Shown in pieces: positions 1 through 9,531 of a stretch of 64,000 nucleotides of DNA; the stretch's first letter is position 1; every line of letters begins with the position of its first letter. The stretch is from JAOUEA01 sp963790335 (GTDB taxonomy: Bacteria > Actinomycetota > UBA4738 > HRBIN12). The stretch spans positions 434,001 to 498,000 of the forward strand of contig CAWBOB010000008.1 of NCBI GenBank assembly GCA_963790335.1, read 5' to 3'. Made by a program: the position numbers and the translations under genes. The notes beneath the pieces were generated by a model. The model saw only the letters and a program-made list of their open reading frames with translations. It made no database searches and was not told where the DNA came from.

Positions 1-1
1 A

Positions 2-472
2 GGTCCCAACCTCATGTACCGAGGGGTCGACCTGCGGCTCGCGTGCTGCACCGTGCGCAAGGTCGAACCCCTGCGACGCAAGCTCGCCACCCTCGACGCG
101 TGGATCGCCGGGCTCCGGCGTGAGCAATGGATGTCCAGGCGCAACATCGCCAAGGTCGAGCTCGATCGCGACCACGGCGGCATCGTGAAGCTGAACCCGC
201 TCGCCGACTGGACGCTCGACGAGGTCTGGGACTACGTGCGCAAGCACGAGGTGCCCTACCACGAGCTCTTCGACCACGGCTACACCTCGATCGGCTGTGC
301 ACCGTGCACGCGCCCCGTGCAACCGGGCGAGCCCGAGCGAGCCGGACGCTGGTGGTGGGAGCAGGACACCGCCAAGGAATGCGGCATCCACTGCAGCGTG
401 GAGCTCGCGGGCTCGGCGACCGACCGGGAGCGTGCGAGCGCCGGCGCCTCCTCCGACTCGGAGGTTCGCTGA
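2..472 (+). CDS. cysH: Phosphoadenylyl/adenylyl-sulfate reductase CysH, C-terminal part
   Basis: Runs in from the left edge, so the N-terminal PP-loop half is missing. It reduces activated sulfate (APS or PAPS) to sulfite in assimilatory sulfate reduction in the cytoplasm. What remains shows a Cys-Cys pair (RLACCTVRKVEPL), a GCAPC motif and the C-terminal ECGIHC segment carrying the catalytic Cys. The CC plus CxxC set is the signature of the [4Fe-4S] type, which normally uses APS with thioredoxin. It overlaps the next gene by ATGA, so it is translationally coupled to the siroheme genes that supply the sulfite reductase cofactor. APS specificity is inferred from the cluster cysteines. Confidence 0.93.
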   Translation, partial: GPNLMYRGVDLRLACCTVRKVEPLRRKLATLDAWIAGLRREQWMSRRNIAKVELDRDHGGIVKLNPLADWTLDEVWDYVRKHEVPYHELFDHGYTSIGCAPCTRPVQPGEPERAGRWWWEQDTAKECGIHCSVELAGSATDRERASAGASSDSEVR

Positions 473-1124
473 TGGCGTTCGGTTACCCGATCATGCTCGA
501 GCTCGCGGGCCGGCGCTCGGTCGTGATCGGCGCAGATGCCGTGCGCGACGGCAAGGTGGAGAGCCTGCTCGCCGCCGGCGCCGACGACGTGGTGGTGATC
601 GCGCCCGAGCCCTCGGCGATGCTCGACGACCTCGAGCCGGGTGACCGGGGTAGCAGGTGCGGCGACGCGCATGGCGTGCCACCGACCTCGATGGCGCCTT
701 CCTCGTGGTCGCGGCCAGTCGAGTCGCCGGCGAGCGCGATGCGATCGCGCGAGCGGCCCGTGCGCGTCGAGCGCTCGTGAACGTGATGGACGATATCCCC
801 AACTGCGACTGGTCGACGCCGAGCGTCGTGCGCCGCGGTGAGCTCGTGATCGCGATCGCGACGGGAGGTGCCTCACCTGCGCTCGCGAAGAAGCTCCGCG
901 AGCACCTCGCGGGTGAGTTCGGTGAGGAATGGTCGGAGGTGCTCCGGGTCCTGGGCAGGGTCCGCCGGCACACGATGGCTGCCCTGCCGGAGTTCGCTAC
1001 CAGGGCTCGGCGCTGGAGCGACGCGCTCGACCTCGACGAGGCGGCTCGGCTCGTGCGTGAAGGGCGCAGCGACGAGCTCGAGAGCCGCCTGCGTCAGCGG
1101 CTGCTGCAGGAGACGACCGCATGA
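472..1124 (+). CDS. Precorrin-2 dehydrogenase / sirohydrochlorin ferrochelatase (Met8/CysG N-terminal type), frame broken
   Basis: Oxidises precorrin-2 with NAD+ in siroheme synthesis. The first part (472 to about 640) reads MAFGYPIMLELAGRRSVVIG, a Rossmann strand with the usual opening of this family. From about 655 the match continues in another frame, with ATDLDGAFLVVAAS, NVMDDIPNCDW and IATGGASPALAKKLR, all family motifs (the Asn-Cys segment lies at the NAD/catalytic site). The switch between 640 and 655 equals two extra bases or one missing base. Both ends overlap neighbours by ATGA, which argues for one functional gene rather than a decayed one. Confidence 0.88.
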
Positions 1125-1882
1125 CCGGGCGCGTGGTGCTCGTGGGCGCAGGACCGGGCGATCCCGAGCTCATCACCGTCAAGGGCGCGAAGGCCCTCGG
1201 CGACGCCGACGTGGTCGTGTACGACCGGCTCGCATCGCCGGCCCTGTTGCAGCTCGCACCGCCGAGCGCCGTTCGCATCTACGTTGGCAAGGAGCCGAGC
1301 CGCAGCGCGATGCCCCAGCGTGAGATCGACGCGCTGATCGTTGAGGAGGCGCTCGCCGGTCGCTCGGTGGTGCGGCTCAAGGGAGGCGATCCGTTCGTGT
1401 TCGGGCGAGGCGGCGAGGAAGTGCTCGCGTGCGCGGCCGCCGGTGTTCCGGTCGAGATCGTGCCGGGTGTGACGAGCGCCGTCGCCGCGCCAGCGGCCGC
1501 CGGCATCCCGTTGACCCATCGTGGGCTCGCTCGCTCGTTCGCGGTCGTGACCGGTTCGACGGCGCACGCGGAGGACACGGGTGACATCGCCCGCATGGCG
1601 ACGGCGACCGACACGCTCGTGGTCCTCATGGCCGCCGGGAAGCTGGCGGAGACCTGCGCGACGCTGATCGAGGCCGGCCGGCGACCCACGACCCCGGCGG
1701 CGATCGTGCAGTGGGCATGGACCGGCGACCAGCGCCAGGTCGTCGGCACCCTCGCCGACCTGGCGGTGCTCGCCGAGGCCGCGAACCTCGGGCCGCCCGC
1801 CACCCTGGTGGTCGGCGACGTCGTCTCCGTCGCGAGCCACCGGCCCGTGCCGCGGTGTGTAGACGCCTCGGCCGATGGGTAG
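1121..1882 (+). CDS. cobA: Uroporphyrinogen-III C-methyltransferase
   Basis: SAM-dependent double methylation of uroporphyrinogen III to precorrin-2, the entry to siroheme (and cobalamin). 253 residues, normal for a stand-alone SUMT. Visible motifs: VGAGPGDPELITVKG near the N-terminus, VVRLKGGDPFVFGRGGEE, the GIPLTHRGLA region and the VVLMAAGKL strand. The ATG overlaps the preceding stop (ATGA). With cysH and the Met8-like gene it forms a cluster that makes siroheme for sulfite reductase; the reductase itself is outside the window. The C-terminal few residues are unremarkable. Confidence 0.95.
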   Translation: MTGRVVLVGAGPGDPELITVKGAKALGDADVVVYDRLASPALLQLAPPSAVRIYVGKEPSRSAMPQREIDALIVEEALAGRSVVRLKGGDPFVFGRGGEEVLACAAAGVPVEIVPGVTSAVAAPAAAGIPLTHRGLARSFAVVTGSTAHAEDTGDIARMATATDTLVVLMAAGKLAETCATLIEAGRRPTTPAAIVQWAWTGDQRQVVGTLADLAVLAEAANLGPPATLVVGDVVSVASHRPVPRCVDASADG

Positions 1883-1960
1883 TCACCACACGTATCGGAG
1901 ACGGATCGGCGGGTCGTGACGTGCCGTCACGGCCGGCCACCGACAGAGGGAGGACCGACG

Positions 1961-2335
1961 ATGGCGAGTCGCATGGCCGACAAGGTGAGCGATCTGGGCG
2001 ATCGTGCCCGTGAGCGCATGATGGAGTCGCGCCTGGACAAGTTCGACCGCGAGAACGACCGGCTGCGGAGCGAGGTCAAGCTCCTCCGCGACGATCTGCA
2101 GGAGGAGCGCAGCTCGCTCGAACGGGCGCTCGACGCACTCAACAAGCGGGAGACGGTGACCGTGAAGACGAAGCCTCGGCGCGGCCGTCTGCTCCGCACC
2201 GTGGTGGTGGGCGCAGGCGCCTACCTGCTGGGAACACGGGCGGGACGCGAGCGCTACGACCAGATCATGGAGAAGGCACGCTCGCTGACGAACCGCTCGC
2301 AGCAGCAGGGCATCTCGAGCATCTCCGACAGCTGA
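1961..2335 (+). CDS. YtxH-like coiled-coil small protein
   Basis: 124 residues. I chose ATG 1961 over the upstream GTG at 1916 because GGGAGGA lies just before it. Residues about 10-65 are charged and heptad-like (coiled coil), followed by a basic patch and a short hydrophobic segment ending GAYLLGTRAGRERYDQI, which is typical of actinobacterial YtxH-type envelope or stress proteins with a single membrane-associated helix. No enzymatic function is visible. A strong hairpin follows directly. Confidence 0.7.
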   Translation: MASRMADKVSDLGDRARERMMESRLDKFDRENDRLRSEVKLLRDDLQEERSSLERALDALNKRETVTVKTKPRRGRLLRTVVVGAGAYLLGTRAGRERYDQIMEKARSLTNRSQQQGISSISDS

Positions 2336-2359
2336 TCGGTCGCCCACCCACGTCAGACC

Positions 2360-2390
2360 GATGCCCCGGCGCCGAAGGCGCCGGGGCATC
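2360..2390. terminator. Hairpin terminator between convergent genes
   Basis: A 14-bp perfect stem (GATGCCCCGGCGCC / GGCGCCGGGGCATC) with a GAA loop lies between the YtxH-like gene (+) and the acidic-protein gene (-). There is no long T tract, as is common in actinobacteria. It is likely bidirectional. Confidence 0.75.
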
Positions 2391-2416
2391 GTCGTGCGTG
2401 GGACCGACCGATCAGC

Positions 2417-2791
2417 TCAGGCCACGTGGGCGGACCGTTCCCGTGGCTCGTGCATCTCGCGGCTGCGGAGCCCATCGCGCCATCCCCCGAGGGTGCGGCG
2501 CGGGTTCGCAGCCACGACGGCGTGCTCGACACGCCGCAGGTAGACCTGCATGCCCGCCTGTGACGGAGCAGGCTCATCGGGGCCGGGCCCGGGGCTCGGC
2601 TGTCCGATCTCGGGACTGTCCGGCTCGGAGAGCGGCTGCACCTCGGGCTGCGCGTTGCCGGGCTCCACCTCGGGGTTGACGGGCGTCTCTTGAGGCTCGG
2701 TCGGCGGAAGCTCCTCAGGGCGATCGCCCTCGGGAAGCTCCTCGGGACGGTCATCGGTGCCGGGGGTCTCGGTGTGCATCGTGGTCAGCAT
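2417..2791 (-). CDS. Acidic, proline-rich hypothetical protein
   Basis: I place the start at ATG 2791 because GGAGGAGG sits about 7 nt upstream. The 124-residue product begins MLTTMHTETPGTDD. Residues about 5-80 are dominated by Pro, Glu, Asp and Gln, with repeated EELP, EPE and PGPDEP steps, and are probably disordered. The last 35 residues are basic and include MQVYLRRVEHAVVAANPRR. No signal peptide or membrane segment. I do not recognise a family. It is flanked by hairpins on both sides and so is probably its own transcription unit. Confidence 0.55.
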   Translation of the reverse strand: MLTTMHTETPGTDDRPEELPEGDRPEELPPTEPQETPVNPEVEPGNAQPEVQPLSEPDSPEIGQPSPGPGPDEPAPSQAGMQVYLRRVEHAVVAANPRRTLGGWRDGLRSREMHEPRERSAHVA

Positions 2792-2906
2792 CGCGCTGCC
2801 TCCTCCGCGGACCGGCGCCACGCCGATCGCATCGACGGATTCCTTTCCATCGGGTGCGCCGGCGCAAACGCCCCGGCTCGGAACTCGCTCCTCCCTCGGG
2901 ACATCC

Positions 2907-2942
2907 GAAGGCCCGCCCGGCGCGGGCGCCGGGCGGGCCTTC
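2907..2942. terminator. Strong GC hairpin terminator
   Basis: A 16-bp perfect stem with a CGGG loop between the stop of the membrane-protein gene (2991) and the start of the acidic-protein gene (2791). It probably ends the CsbD/membrane-protein transcript on the minus strand. Confidence 0.75.
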
Positions 2943-2990
2943 GAGGAGAACCCGCCGGGGGATGGTGGCGGGTCCCGATGCAGCCGCGGG

Positions 2991-3683
2991 TCAGGCGTCG
3001 CTGCGCTGGACCCGGGTCTCGGTGCGATGCAGCGATGCGTCAGAACGCGTCGCCGCGATCGTGCGATCCGCCTGACGGTGCATGCGTGTTCCCCACAGGC
3101 CTCCGACGACCGCGCCGGCCACCATCAGCAGCGCGAACGCGATCGAACTGATGATGGCGCCCGTGGTGGCGTCATCGGCGGAGAACCAGTTCGGGAGCGA
3201 GGCCTTCGCGACCTGCAGCTCGCCGAACAGATCGTACGAGTCGCCCGCGATCGCTCCGAGCCCCGCCAGCACCACCAACAGCGCGAGGAACCACACGGCC
3301 ACCATGAATCCATTGAGGGCGCCGCTGTAGCGGGCCATACGGCCGGCCGACCAGCCTCCGAACAGGAAGGCCAAGAAGATGACGACGCCCGCGGCGATCA
3401 GCGCGCCGACGGAGATCTCCTCTTCGTTGACCGTGACCCCCGTCTGGAACGCGACGGCTCCGATCGCCGCCGAGACCAGACCCGCGAGCAGCAGCATCGA
3501 CGCGAGCGCGACGAGCATGCCGGCGATGCTGGCGGGCAGGTCGACGCCGCCGAAGCGGTCGCGGGCCACCTCGACCCCCGACGCGTGGTCGGGGGTCGAC
3601 GGCTCGGTGCGGGCCTCGGTCACCGTGATGCCCCGGGTGTCGTCGTGCTCGGGGCCGTGGTCGTGGAGGCGCTCGTCAGTCAT
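2991..3683 (-). CDS. Four-helix membrane protein of unknown function
   Basis: 230 residues: a charged cytoplasmic N-terminus of about 45 residues, then four hydrophobic segments (around residues 50-75, 90-115, 122-145 and 170-195) and a basic C-terminal tail. The second and third helices carry the FGGWSAGRMARYSG loop seen in actinobacterial TIGR04086/YrzE-like membrane proteins. Its ATG overlaps the end of the CsbD gene, so the two are co-translated. The context (CsbD, mechanosensitive-like channel, GPGG protein) suggests an envelope-stress role; this is inference. Confidence 0.65.
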   Translation of the reverse strand: MTDERLHDHGPEHDDTRGITVTEARTEPSTPDHASGVEVARDRFGGVDLPASIAGMLVALASMLLLAGLVSAAIGAVAFQTGVTVNEEEISVGALIAAGVVIFLAFLFGGWSAGRMARYSGALNGFMVAVWFLALLVVLAGLGAIAGDSYDLFGELQVAKASLPNWFSADDATTGAIISSIAFALLMVAGAVVGGLWGTRMHRQADRTIAATRSDASLHRTETRVQRSDA

Positions 3684-3849
3684 GGTCGCTGACCTTCTCC
3701 TTCACGGTGTCGACGGCGTCTCCCACCTTCTCCTTCACGTCGGCGCCGGCGCGATCCATCTTGCCTTCGCGCTCGAGCTCCTCGTTGTCGGTTGCGTCGC
3801 CGACGTTCTCCTTGATGGTGCCCTTCGCCTTGTCGAGGTGCTCACCCAT
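3676..3849 (-). CDS. CsbD-family stress protein (57 aa)
   Basis: Product begins MGEHLDKAKGTIKENVGDAT and continues with the CsbD hallmark of repeated KxKEKVGDAVDTVKEKVSD steps. It is highly charged and lacks cysteines and membrane segments. CsbD proteins are abundant general-stress proteins of unknown mechanism. ATG 3849 overlaps the stop of the upstream channel gene (TGATG), and its own end overlaps the ATG of the membrane-protein gene, so the three genes form one compact operon. Confidence 0.88.
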   Translation of the reverse strand: MGEHLDKAKGTIKENVGDATDNEELEREGKMDRAGADVKEKVGDAVDTVKEKVSDHD

Positions 3850-4630
3850 CACGCGCTCCCTTCCGTCGCTGCTGCCTGCGTCTGCATGGCCGCACGCTGC
3901 TCCTGCACCTGCTGCTGCGCCGCCTGCTTCCCCGCCTCGGGGTCTGCGTTCTCACGCACATCCCTGCACCGTGCTCTCGGCGCTGGAGGTCCACCGCTCG
4001 AGGTAGCGCCGGGCGATGGGGATACCGCCGACGCCGAAGGCGACGACCGCCGAGCCCACGACCATCACGAGCAGCGCGTAGAACAAGCCGTTCACGATGT
4101 TCGGCGCCACCTGCAGCTGGTCGAGCGCGGCGAAGAGCCCCACCACGAGCACCGCGATGCCGGCGCCCTTCGCGATCACCGATCCGCCGCGCACGGCACC
4201 GAGCGTCGGCTCGAGCACGTCGGTGATGACCTTGGCGAGCACGGCGGCGATCACCAGGATGACGACCGCCACGATCACGTTGGGCAGGTACCCGATCATG
4301 CCCTCGAGCAGATCGCTGATGGGGTTGGGCCCCCAGATGCCGAACGCCGAGCTGCAGCGCGATCAGGAACACGAGCCAGAACACGACCACGCCGATCACG
4401 TCGGACGGGTCGGTCTTGCTGCGCTCGAACGCTTGCCGCATGGTGCCTCGCTCGACGAGACCATCGAACCCCACGCGCTCCAACACGGTGTGGGCGACCT
4501 TCGACAGCGCTTTCGCGACGAAGTAGCCGATGAGCAATATGACGAAGAACCCGAGCAGCTTGGGGGCGAACGTGGCGACGTCAGCCCACGCCTGCTCGAG
4601 ACCTCCTTCGATGTCGACCTGTGCGAGCAT
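3849..4630 (-). CDS. Mechanosensitive-channel-like TM-helix protein (two frame breaks)
   Basis: Begins MLAQVDIEGGLEQAWADVA after GAGGAG. The conserved parts are the first helix (LLGFFVILLIGYFVAKALSK), a second helix (VVVFWLVFLIALQL), an extracellular GPNPISDLLEGM loop, MIGYLPNVIVAVVILVIAAV and a last pair of helices ending GGIPIARRYLERW. This is the layout of the TM-helix-repeat family related to small mechanosensitive channels. Continuity needs one extra base removed near 4348 and another near 3960; the tail then reads VRENADPEAGKQAA and a Gln/Ala-rich end, overlapping the CsbD start by TGATG. Pore activity is not demonstrated for this branch. Confidence 0.75.
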
Positions 4631-4669
4631 CTCTTCTCCTCAATCTCTTCTCGTGATACTCGGGTGCCG

Positions 4670-4867
4670 TCAGTCCAAGATGCTGACGCCGCCGGGCCCG
4701 ACGAGCAGCCCGCCGATGATCAGGACGATGCCCCACAGCAGCGCCCCGCGGACGATGCTGAAGATGCCGGCGATGACCAGCACCGCAGCGATGATCCACA
4801 GGATCGTGTCGGTGGTGTTCTCCTTGCCGCCGTTCTGCGCCAGCAGCGCCAGTCCGGTCTGCAACAT
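4670..4867 (-). CDS. GPGG-motif small membrane protein
   Basis: 65 residues with two hydrophobic helices (ILWIIAAVLVIAGIFSIVRG and LLWGIVLIIGGLLVG) followed by the invariant GPGG at the C-terminus (VGPGGVSILD). ATG 4867 is preceded by GAGGAGGGG. This is a very common actinobacterial small protein of unknown function. It is first in the minus-strand group that continues into the channel and CsbD genes. Confidence 0.8.
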   Translation of the reverse strand: MLQTGLALLAQNGGKENTTDTILWIIAAVLVIAGIFSIVRGALLWGIVLIIGGLLVGPGGVSILD

Positions 4868-5000
4868 GGTTCCCCTCCTCGTCGTGAGCGCGCGTCCCCG
4901 CGCAGCGATGTGACGAGATGGTCATGTCCACCGGTGTGAGCGGCTAAACGTGGGCAGACCTGATACCAGCCGCGCCGCCGGACAGGTAGGCTCGACCATC

Positions 5001-5759
5001 GTGGCGACCCCCTCGATCACTCCGGTTCGGACATCTCCCGGCGGCCTCGACGCTCGTTCCAACCGGATCCTCGCCTCGCTCGCTCCCTCGAGCCAGGCTC
5101 GGCTCCTCGCGCATGCCCTCACCCTCGATGTCGCCGCCGGCGACGAGCTCTACGCGCCCAACCTTCCCGCGCCCTGGGTCTTCTTCCCGCTCTCGTGTGT
5201 GGTCTCGATCATGACCGTGCTCGATGACGGGTCGGCCGTCGAGACCGCCACGATCGGCCGTGAGGGCATCGCGGGGACCTTCCAGGCACTGGGCGACGAT
5301 CGCAACCCGTACGGCCGGGCCGTCATCCAGATGAGCGGTCGCCTCTTGCGTGTCGAGGCTGCGGTCTTCCGCGACCAGCTGGGCCGGGACCGGGCCCTCG
5401 AGGACGCGACCGAGTCCTACGTGCGTGCCCTGCTCGTTCACGTGTCGCAGAGCGTGGCGTGCGCCGCCGCTCACTCGGTGAAGCAGCGTCTGGCGCGCTG
5501 GCTCCTGCAGACGAGCGATCGGGTCGCGAGCGACGAGATCGAGCTCACGCACGATTTCCTCGCCCACATCCTGCACGTGCGCAGGGCGTCGGTCACCCTC
5601 GCGCTGGGCGGGCTCCAGGCGCAAGGGCTCATCGCCACGCGCCGGGGAGGGACCACCGTGCTCGACAGAGCCGGTCTCGCGGAGCAGGCGTGCGAGTGCT
5701 ACGCCCGGGTGAACGAGGAGTACGCGCGGCTGATCCCGGGCGAACCGCTCGCTCGGTGA
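5001..5759 (+). CDS. Crp/Fnr-family transcriptional regulator
   Basis: About 252 residues from GTG 5001 (an in-frame GTG at 4950 is also possible). The N-terminal half is a cyclic-nucleotide-type beta roll (ELYAPNLPAPWVFFPLSCVV, VETATIGREGIAG); residues about 150-235 form the winged helix, with ASVTLALGGLQAQGLIATRRG as the recognition region. The glycine/arginine phosphate-binding cassette of true cAMP receptors is not obvious, so the ligand is unknown. It is divergent from the envelope-stress operon on its left and may regulate it. Confidence 0.82.
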   Translation: MATPSITPVRTSPGGLDARSNRILASLAPSSQARLLAHALTLDVAAGDELYAPNLPAPWVFFPLSCVVSIMTVLDDGSAVETATIGREGIAGTFQALGDDRNPYGRAVIQMSGRLLRVEAAVFRDQLGRDRALEDATESYVRALLVHVSQSVACAAAHSVKQRLARWLLQTSDRVASDEIELTHDFLAHILHVRRASVTLALGGLQAQGLIATRRGGTTVLDRAGLAEQACECYARVNEEYARLIPGEPLAR

Positions 5760-5762
5760 CGA

Positions 5763-5984
5763 TCAGCGATCGCGGCTCGGCCCGTGCCGGCGGTGGATGA
5801 GCCGGCGCAGCCACCCGACCCGTGAGCCCGCTTGATCCGCCTTCACCGACGCATCCTCGAGCGCCTCGGCCACCACAGGATCGTCGTTGACCTTGACAGC
5901 CTCGTCGATCGCGGCCTGGGTCTGCTCCACGGCCGAGTGCGCGGCGTCGGCACCCAACAGCTCTGCTGCATCGTCAGCAAGCAT
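5763..5984 (-). CDS. Small hypothetical protein (73 aa)
   Basis: I take ATG 5984 because GGGGGAG precedes it by 4 nt; the longer upstream frame has shadow-like arginine-rich composition. The product starts MLADDAAELLGADAAHSAVE, is acidic and helical for about 50 residues, then ends with a basic tail (WLRRLIHRRHGPSRDR). No family recognised. It converges with the Crp-type gene, leaving 3 nt between the stops. Confidence 0.5.
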   Translation of the reverse strand: MLADDAAELLGADAAHSAVEQTQAAIDEAVKVNDDPVVAEALEDASVKADQAGSRVGWLRRLIHRRHGPSRDR

Positions 5985-6145
5985 CGGCTCCCCCTTCCGC
6001 CCGGCCGCCAGCCTTCGCGCTCGCATCCGGGACTTCCGCGCCCTCAGATGATGCGAGACCGCGCGCGATCTGTCCATCGGGGTTCGCCGCTCGATCCGGC
6101 GCCGCCCACGCGCGAACCTGTCCCGCCGCGCTACGCTCATGCATC

Positions 6146-7266
6146 GTGGACCACGGGCATCGTCACCCCCACACACCCAACCTCGAGCCGGTCCCTGCCG
6201 CCGAGGTGCGCACGTCGCAGGAGGCCACCGGCCAGGTGCAGGTCGCCGTGGAAACGCGACGCTCAGCCATCTGGCTCCGAGGGGTCCTGCTCGCCGCAAC
6301 CCTCATCGCGCTCTACGTGCTGTGGCCGAGCCTGCTCACGGTCTTCGAGACCTGGCCCGAGCTGCTCGATCTGAACCCCGGCTGGTTCGTCGCCATGCTC
6401 GCGCTCGAGGCGCTGAGCTTCGGCTGCATCTGGGGCCTGCAGCGCATCGCCCTGCGCACGCGCCGGTGGTTCGGGGTCGCGACGGCGCAGCTCGCCGCCA
6501 ACGCCTTCAGTCGCGTGGTGCCCGGAGGCGCGGCCGCCGGCGGAGCTCTGCAGTGGCGCATGCTGACCGATTCCGGGGCCGACGGCGCCCAGGTCGCGAC
6601 CGGGCTCACGGCCGCCTCCTTGATCAGCACCGGCACCCTGTTCATGCTGCCCCTCCTGACGGTGCCGGCCGCCCTGCTCGGCCAACCCGTTCCCGGTGGA
6701 CTCGCCCAGGCAGCGTGGCTCGGCGGCGTCGTGTTCGTGGTCGGATTCCTGGTCGGCTTCGTGTTGATCACCCGCGACGACGCGCTTGCGGTCGGTCGGA
6801 CGCGGGGTGCAGCGGCTGCGGAACCGGCTCGCCCGCGGTGCGCCGGTCGTGTCCGACCTGCCCGACCGGCTCGTCGCTGCAGCGCGACGCCATCGTCAGC
6901 AGGCTCGGCGGCGACTGGTGGAGGGCGTTGCTCCTCGCCCTCGGCAACTGGCTCTTCGATTACCTCGCGCTGCTCGCCGCCATCACCGCCGTCGGCGCGA
7001 AGCCACGCCCCACCCTCGTGCTGCTCGCGTACTCCGCCTCGATGGTGCTCGCGATGATCCCGATCACGCCCGGCGGGCTCGGCTTCGTGGAAGCCGGCCT
7101 GACCGGTCTGCTCGCGCTCGCCGGTGTCTCGGCCGGCGACGCCGTGCTCTCGGTGCTCGCCTACCGGCTCGTGTCGTTCTGGCTGCCGCTTCCGGCCGGC
7201 GGCGTGGCGGCGCTGCTGCACCGCATGCGCTACCGCGGACGGGTCGCGATCCCCGAGACGGGCTGA
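6146..7266 (+). CDS. Lysylphosphatidylglycerol synthase/UPF0104-type membrane protein (two frame breaks)
   Basis: Begins at GTG 6146 with a His-rich N-terminus, then at least seven hydrophobic segments. Family markers are AANAFSRVVPGGAAAGGALQWRML and, near the end, MIPITPGGLGFVEAGLTGLL followed by YRLVSFWLPLPAGG; this is the flippase-like fold shared with MprF and glycolipid translocases. The conserved reading passes through three frames, with single extra bases near 6790 and 6893. The substrate is not deducible. It converges with the acetyltransferase gene and overlaps its tail by 37 bp. Confidence 0.8.
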
Positions 7267-7803
7267 GTCCACTCGTCGGCGAGCATCGCGTACACCACGA
7301 TGTCGTAGAAGCCGCCGAGGCCCTTGCCGCCTCCTCGCTCGACGCCTTCCTGCACGTAGCCGAGGCGTTCGGGCACGGCTCGGCTGCGCACGTTGCCGAC
7401 CCCCGCTCTGATCACCACGCGGTTGAGGCCCACATGCTCGAACGCCAGCCGGGTGAACGCCCAGGCCGCTCGCGTGATCAGTCCCCGCCCCTCGAACGTT
7501 CGGCGGTTCCAGTAGCCGATCTCGCCGGCGATGAGGAAGGGATCCCACGACAGCCCCACGCCCCCGGCGAGCTCGCCGTCGACGAGGATGCCGCAGCCCT
7601 CGAGGCCGCCGGTGCTCGGCCACCACCTTCTCGAGCCACACACGCTGCACGTCGATCGAGGTCGTGTGCTCGACCCAGGGCATCCACTCGCCGAGACGGT
7701 CGCGCTCGCCCGAGGCCACGGCCCAGATCGCGTCGAGGTCTTCCATCGTGTACCGGCGCACCACCGCACCGTCGCCGAGATCGATCGGAAGCGGGTCGGC
7801 CAC
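7230..7803 (-). CDS. GNAT acetyltransferase, RimJ/RimL type (frame break)
   Basis: From GTG 7803 the product reads ADPLPIDLGDGAVVRRYTME, then WMPWVEHTTSIDVQRVWLEK. After one extra base near 7608 it continues GCGILVDGELAGGVGLSW, EIGYWNRRTFEGRGLITRA (the acetyl-CoA pyrophosphate loop) and the NVRSRAVPERLGYVQEGV segment typical of ribosomal-protein N-acetyltransferases. It starts 2 nt after the acyl-CoA ligase stop, so the two are translationally coupled. The substrate (protein N-terminus or a small molecule) cannot be decided. Confidence 0.82.
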
Positions 7804-7805
7804 GC

Positions 7806-9531
7806 TCACCGCGAGCCGGCGGCTTCCCGCTTCACGCGCTCTTCCTCCTGCAGCACGCGGCGGAGCACCTTGCCGATCAGCGTCTCGGGAAGCTCGTCGC
7901 GGAGCTCGATCTCCTTGGGCACCCGGTATCCGGTGAGCCCCTGACCGGGCGCCCGGCACCACGCCACGATCTCGTCGGGGGTCGTCGTCTCGCCGGGTCG
8001 CAGCACGACGTAGGCCTTCACGCGCTCGCCGGTCGTGTCGTCGGGAAGCCCCACCACGGCGCACTTCAGGATCTTCGGATGCTGGTACAGCACGGCCTCG
8101 ACCTCGGTCGGGTACACGTTGAATCCCGAGACCAGGATCATGTCCTTGATGCGATCGACGATCGAGAAGTATCCCTGCTCGTCCATGATCGCGACGTCAC
8201 CGGTATGCGAGCCACCCGCCGCGGATCATCTGCGCGCTCTCGTCGGGGCGCTGCCAGTAGCCGAGCATCACCTGCGGTCCCTTGACGCACATCTCTCCGC
8301 GATCCCCTTGGGCCACCTCGCGATCGGGTTCGTCGAGGTCGACGAGCTTCACGTCGGTGTCGGGTAGCGGCAGGCCGATCGAGCCTTCCTTGCGCTCGCC
8401 GACGAGCGGGTTCGCGTGCGTGACCGGTGAGCACTCGGTGAGCCCATAGCCCTCGACGACCTTCGCCCCGCCGGTGATCTGCTCGAAGCGCTGCGCGACC
8501 GCCATCGGAAGCGGCGCCGCCCCAGAGATGCAGGCCTTCAGGGATGCCAGATCGTGCTTCGGCGTGCGCGCATCCTGGTTCAGCGCGATGTACATGCGCG
8601 GCACGCCCGGGAACAGCGACGGCTTCTCCTTCGACATCGCCTTCAGCGCCATGTCGATCTCGAACCGAGGAAGCAGGATCAGCTTGGCGGCTTTCGTGAT
8701 CGCGAAGTCCATCACGAGCGTGCCGAACGAGTGGAAGAAGGGAAGCGCCGCCACGATGCCGTCCTCGCCTTGGCGCACCACGTTCAGCCACGCCGAGGCC
8801 TGCCGCGCGTTCGCGACGAGGTTCGAGTGCGACAGCATCGCGCCCTTCGACAGTCCAGTGGTGCCACCCGTGTAGACGAGGGCGGCAACGTCGGTCGCCG
8901 GATCGTCGATCGTCGCGACGGGGGGCGCCGGGCCCGCCTGCTTCATCATGTCGGCCCACCACCGCACGCGGTGACCGGCCGGCACGAAAGGCATCGGCGT
9001 GCCCTGCTTGCGGGCATCGCCCTTGAACTTCAGCGGCGCCAACCACTTGATCGGCGCGGGCATGTAGTGGTTCAGCTTGACCCCGATGACCTCCTGCACG
9101 CCCGATGCGTCACGCACCTGCCCGAACCGGTGGTAGATCTGATCGAGCACGATCATGACCTTCGCACCCGAGTCTGCGATCTGGTGCTGCAGCTCACGCT
9201 CGGTGTAGAGCGGATTGTTGCCGACCGCGACGGCGCCGAGTCGCTGACACGCGAAGAACGCGATCACGTACTCCGGACAGTTCGGCAGGATCATGCCGAC
9301 CCGGTCGCCACGTCGCACGCCGAGCCCCGCGAGCACGGCGCTGAACCGTTCGACCTCCTGGAGGAGCTGCGCGTAGCTCATGTGCGCGCCGAAGAACGCG
9401 AGCGCCGGCCTGTCTGGGAAGCCCGCCACCGCGCTCTGCAGCAGCGCGAACACCGACTCCTTCGGATACGGCTCGAGCGAGCGCGGCACGTCCGGCGGGT
9501 ACGAGGCGAACCAGGAGCGGTGGTCGGTCAT
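7806..9531 (-). CDS. Long-chain fatty-acid--CoA ligase (frame break)
   Basis: ATP-dependent acyl-adenylate then acyl-CoA formation. From ATG 9531 (MTDHRSWFASYP) the motifs run in order: the P-loop YTGGTTGLSKGAM at about residue 180, GYGLTECSPV (A5), RGGWL plus TGDVA (A7), DRIKDMILVSGFNVYP (A8) and the Lys of IGKVLRR (A10). A single extra base near 8206 splits the GGW-TGD region. About 575 residues, normal length. It is coupled to the downstream acetyltransferase. Chain length of the substrate is unknown. Confidence 0.92.
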
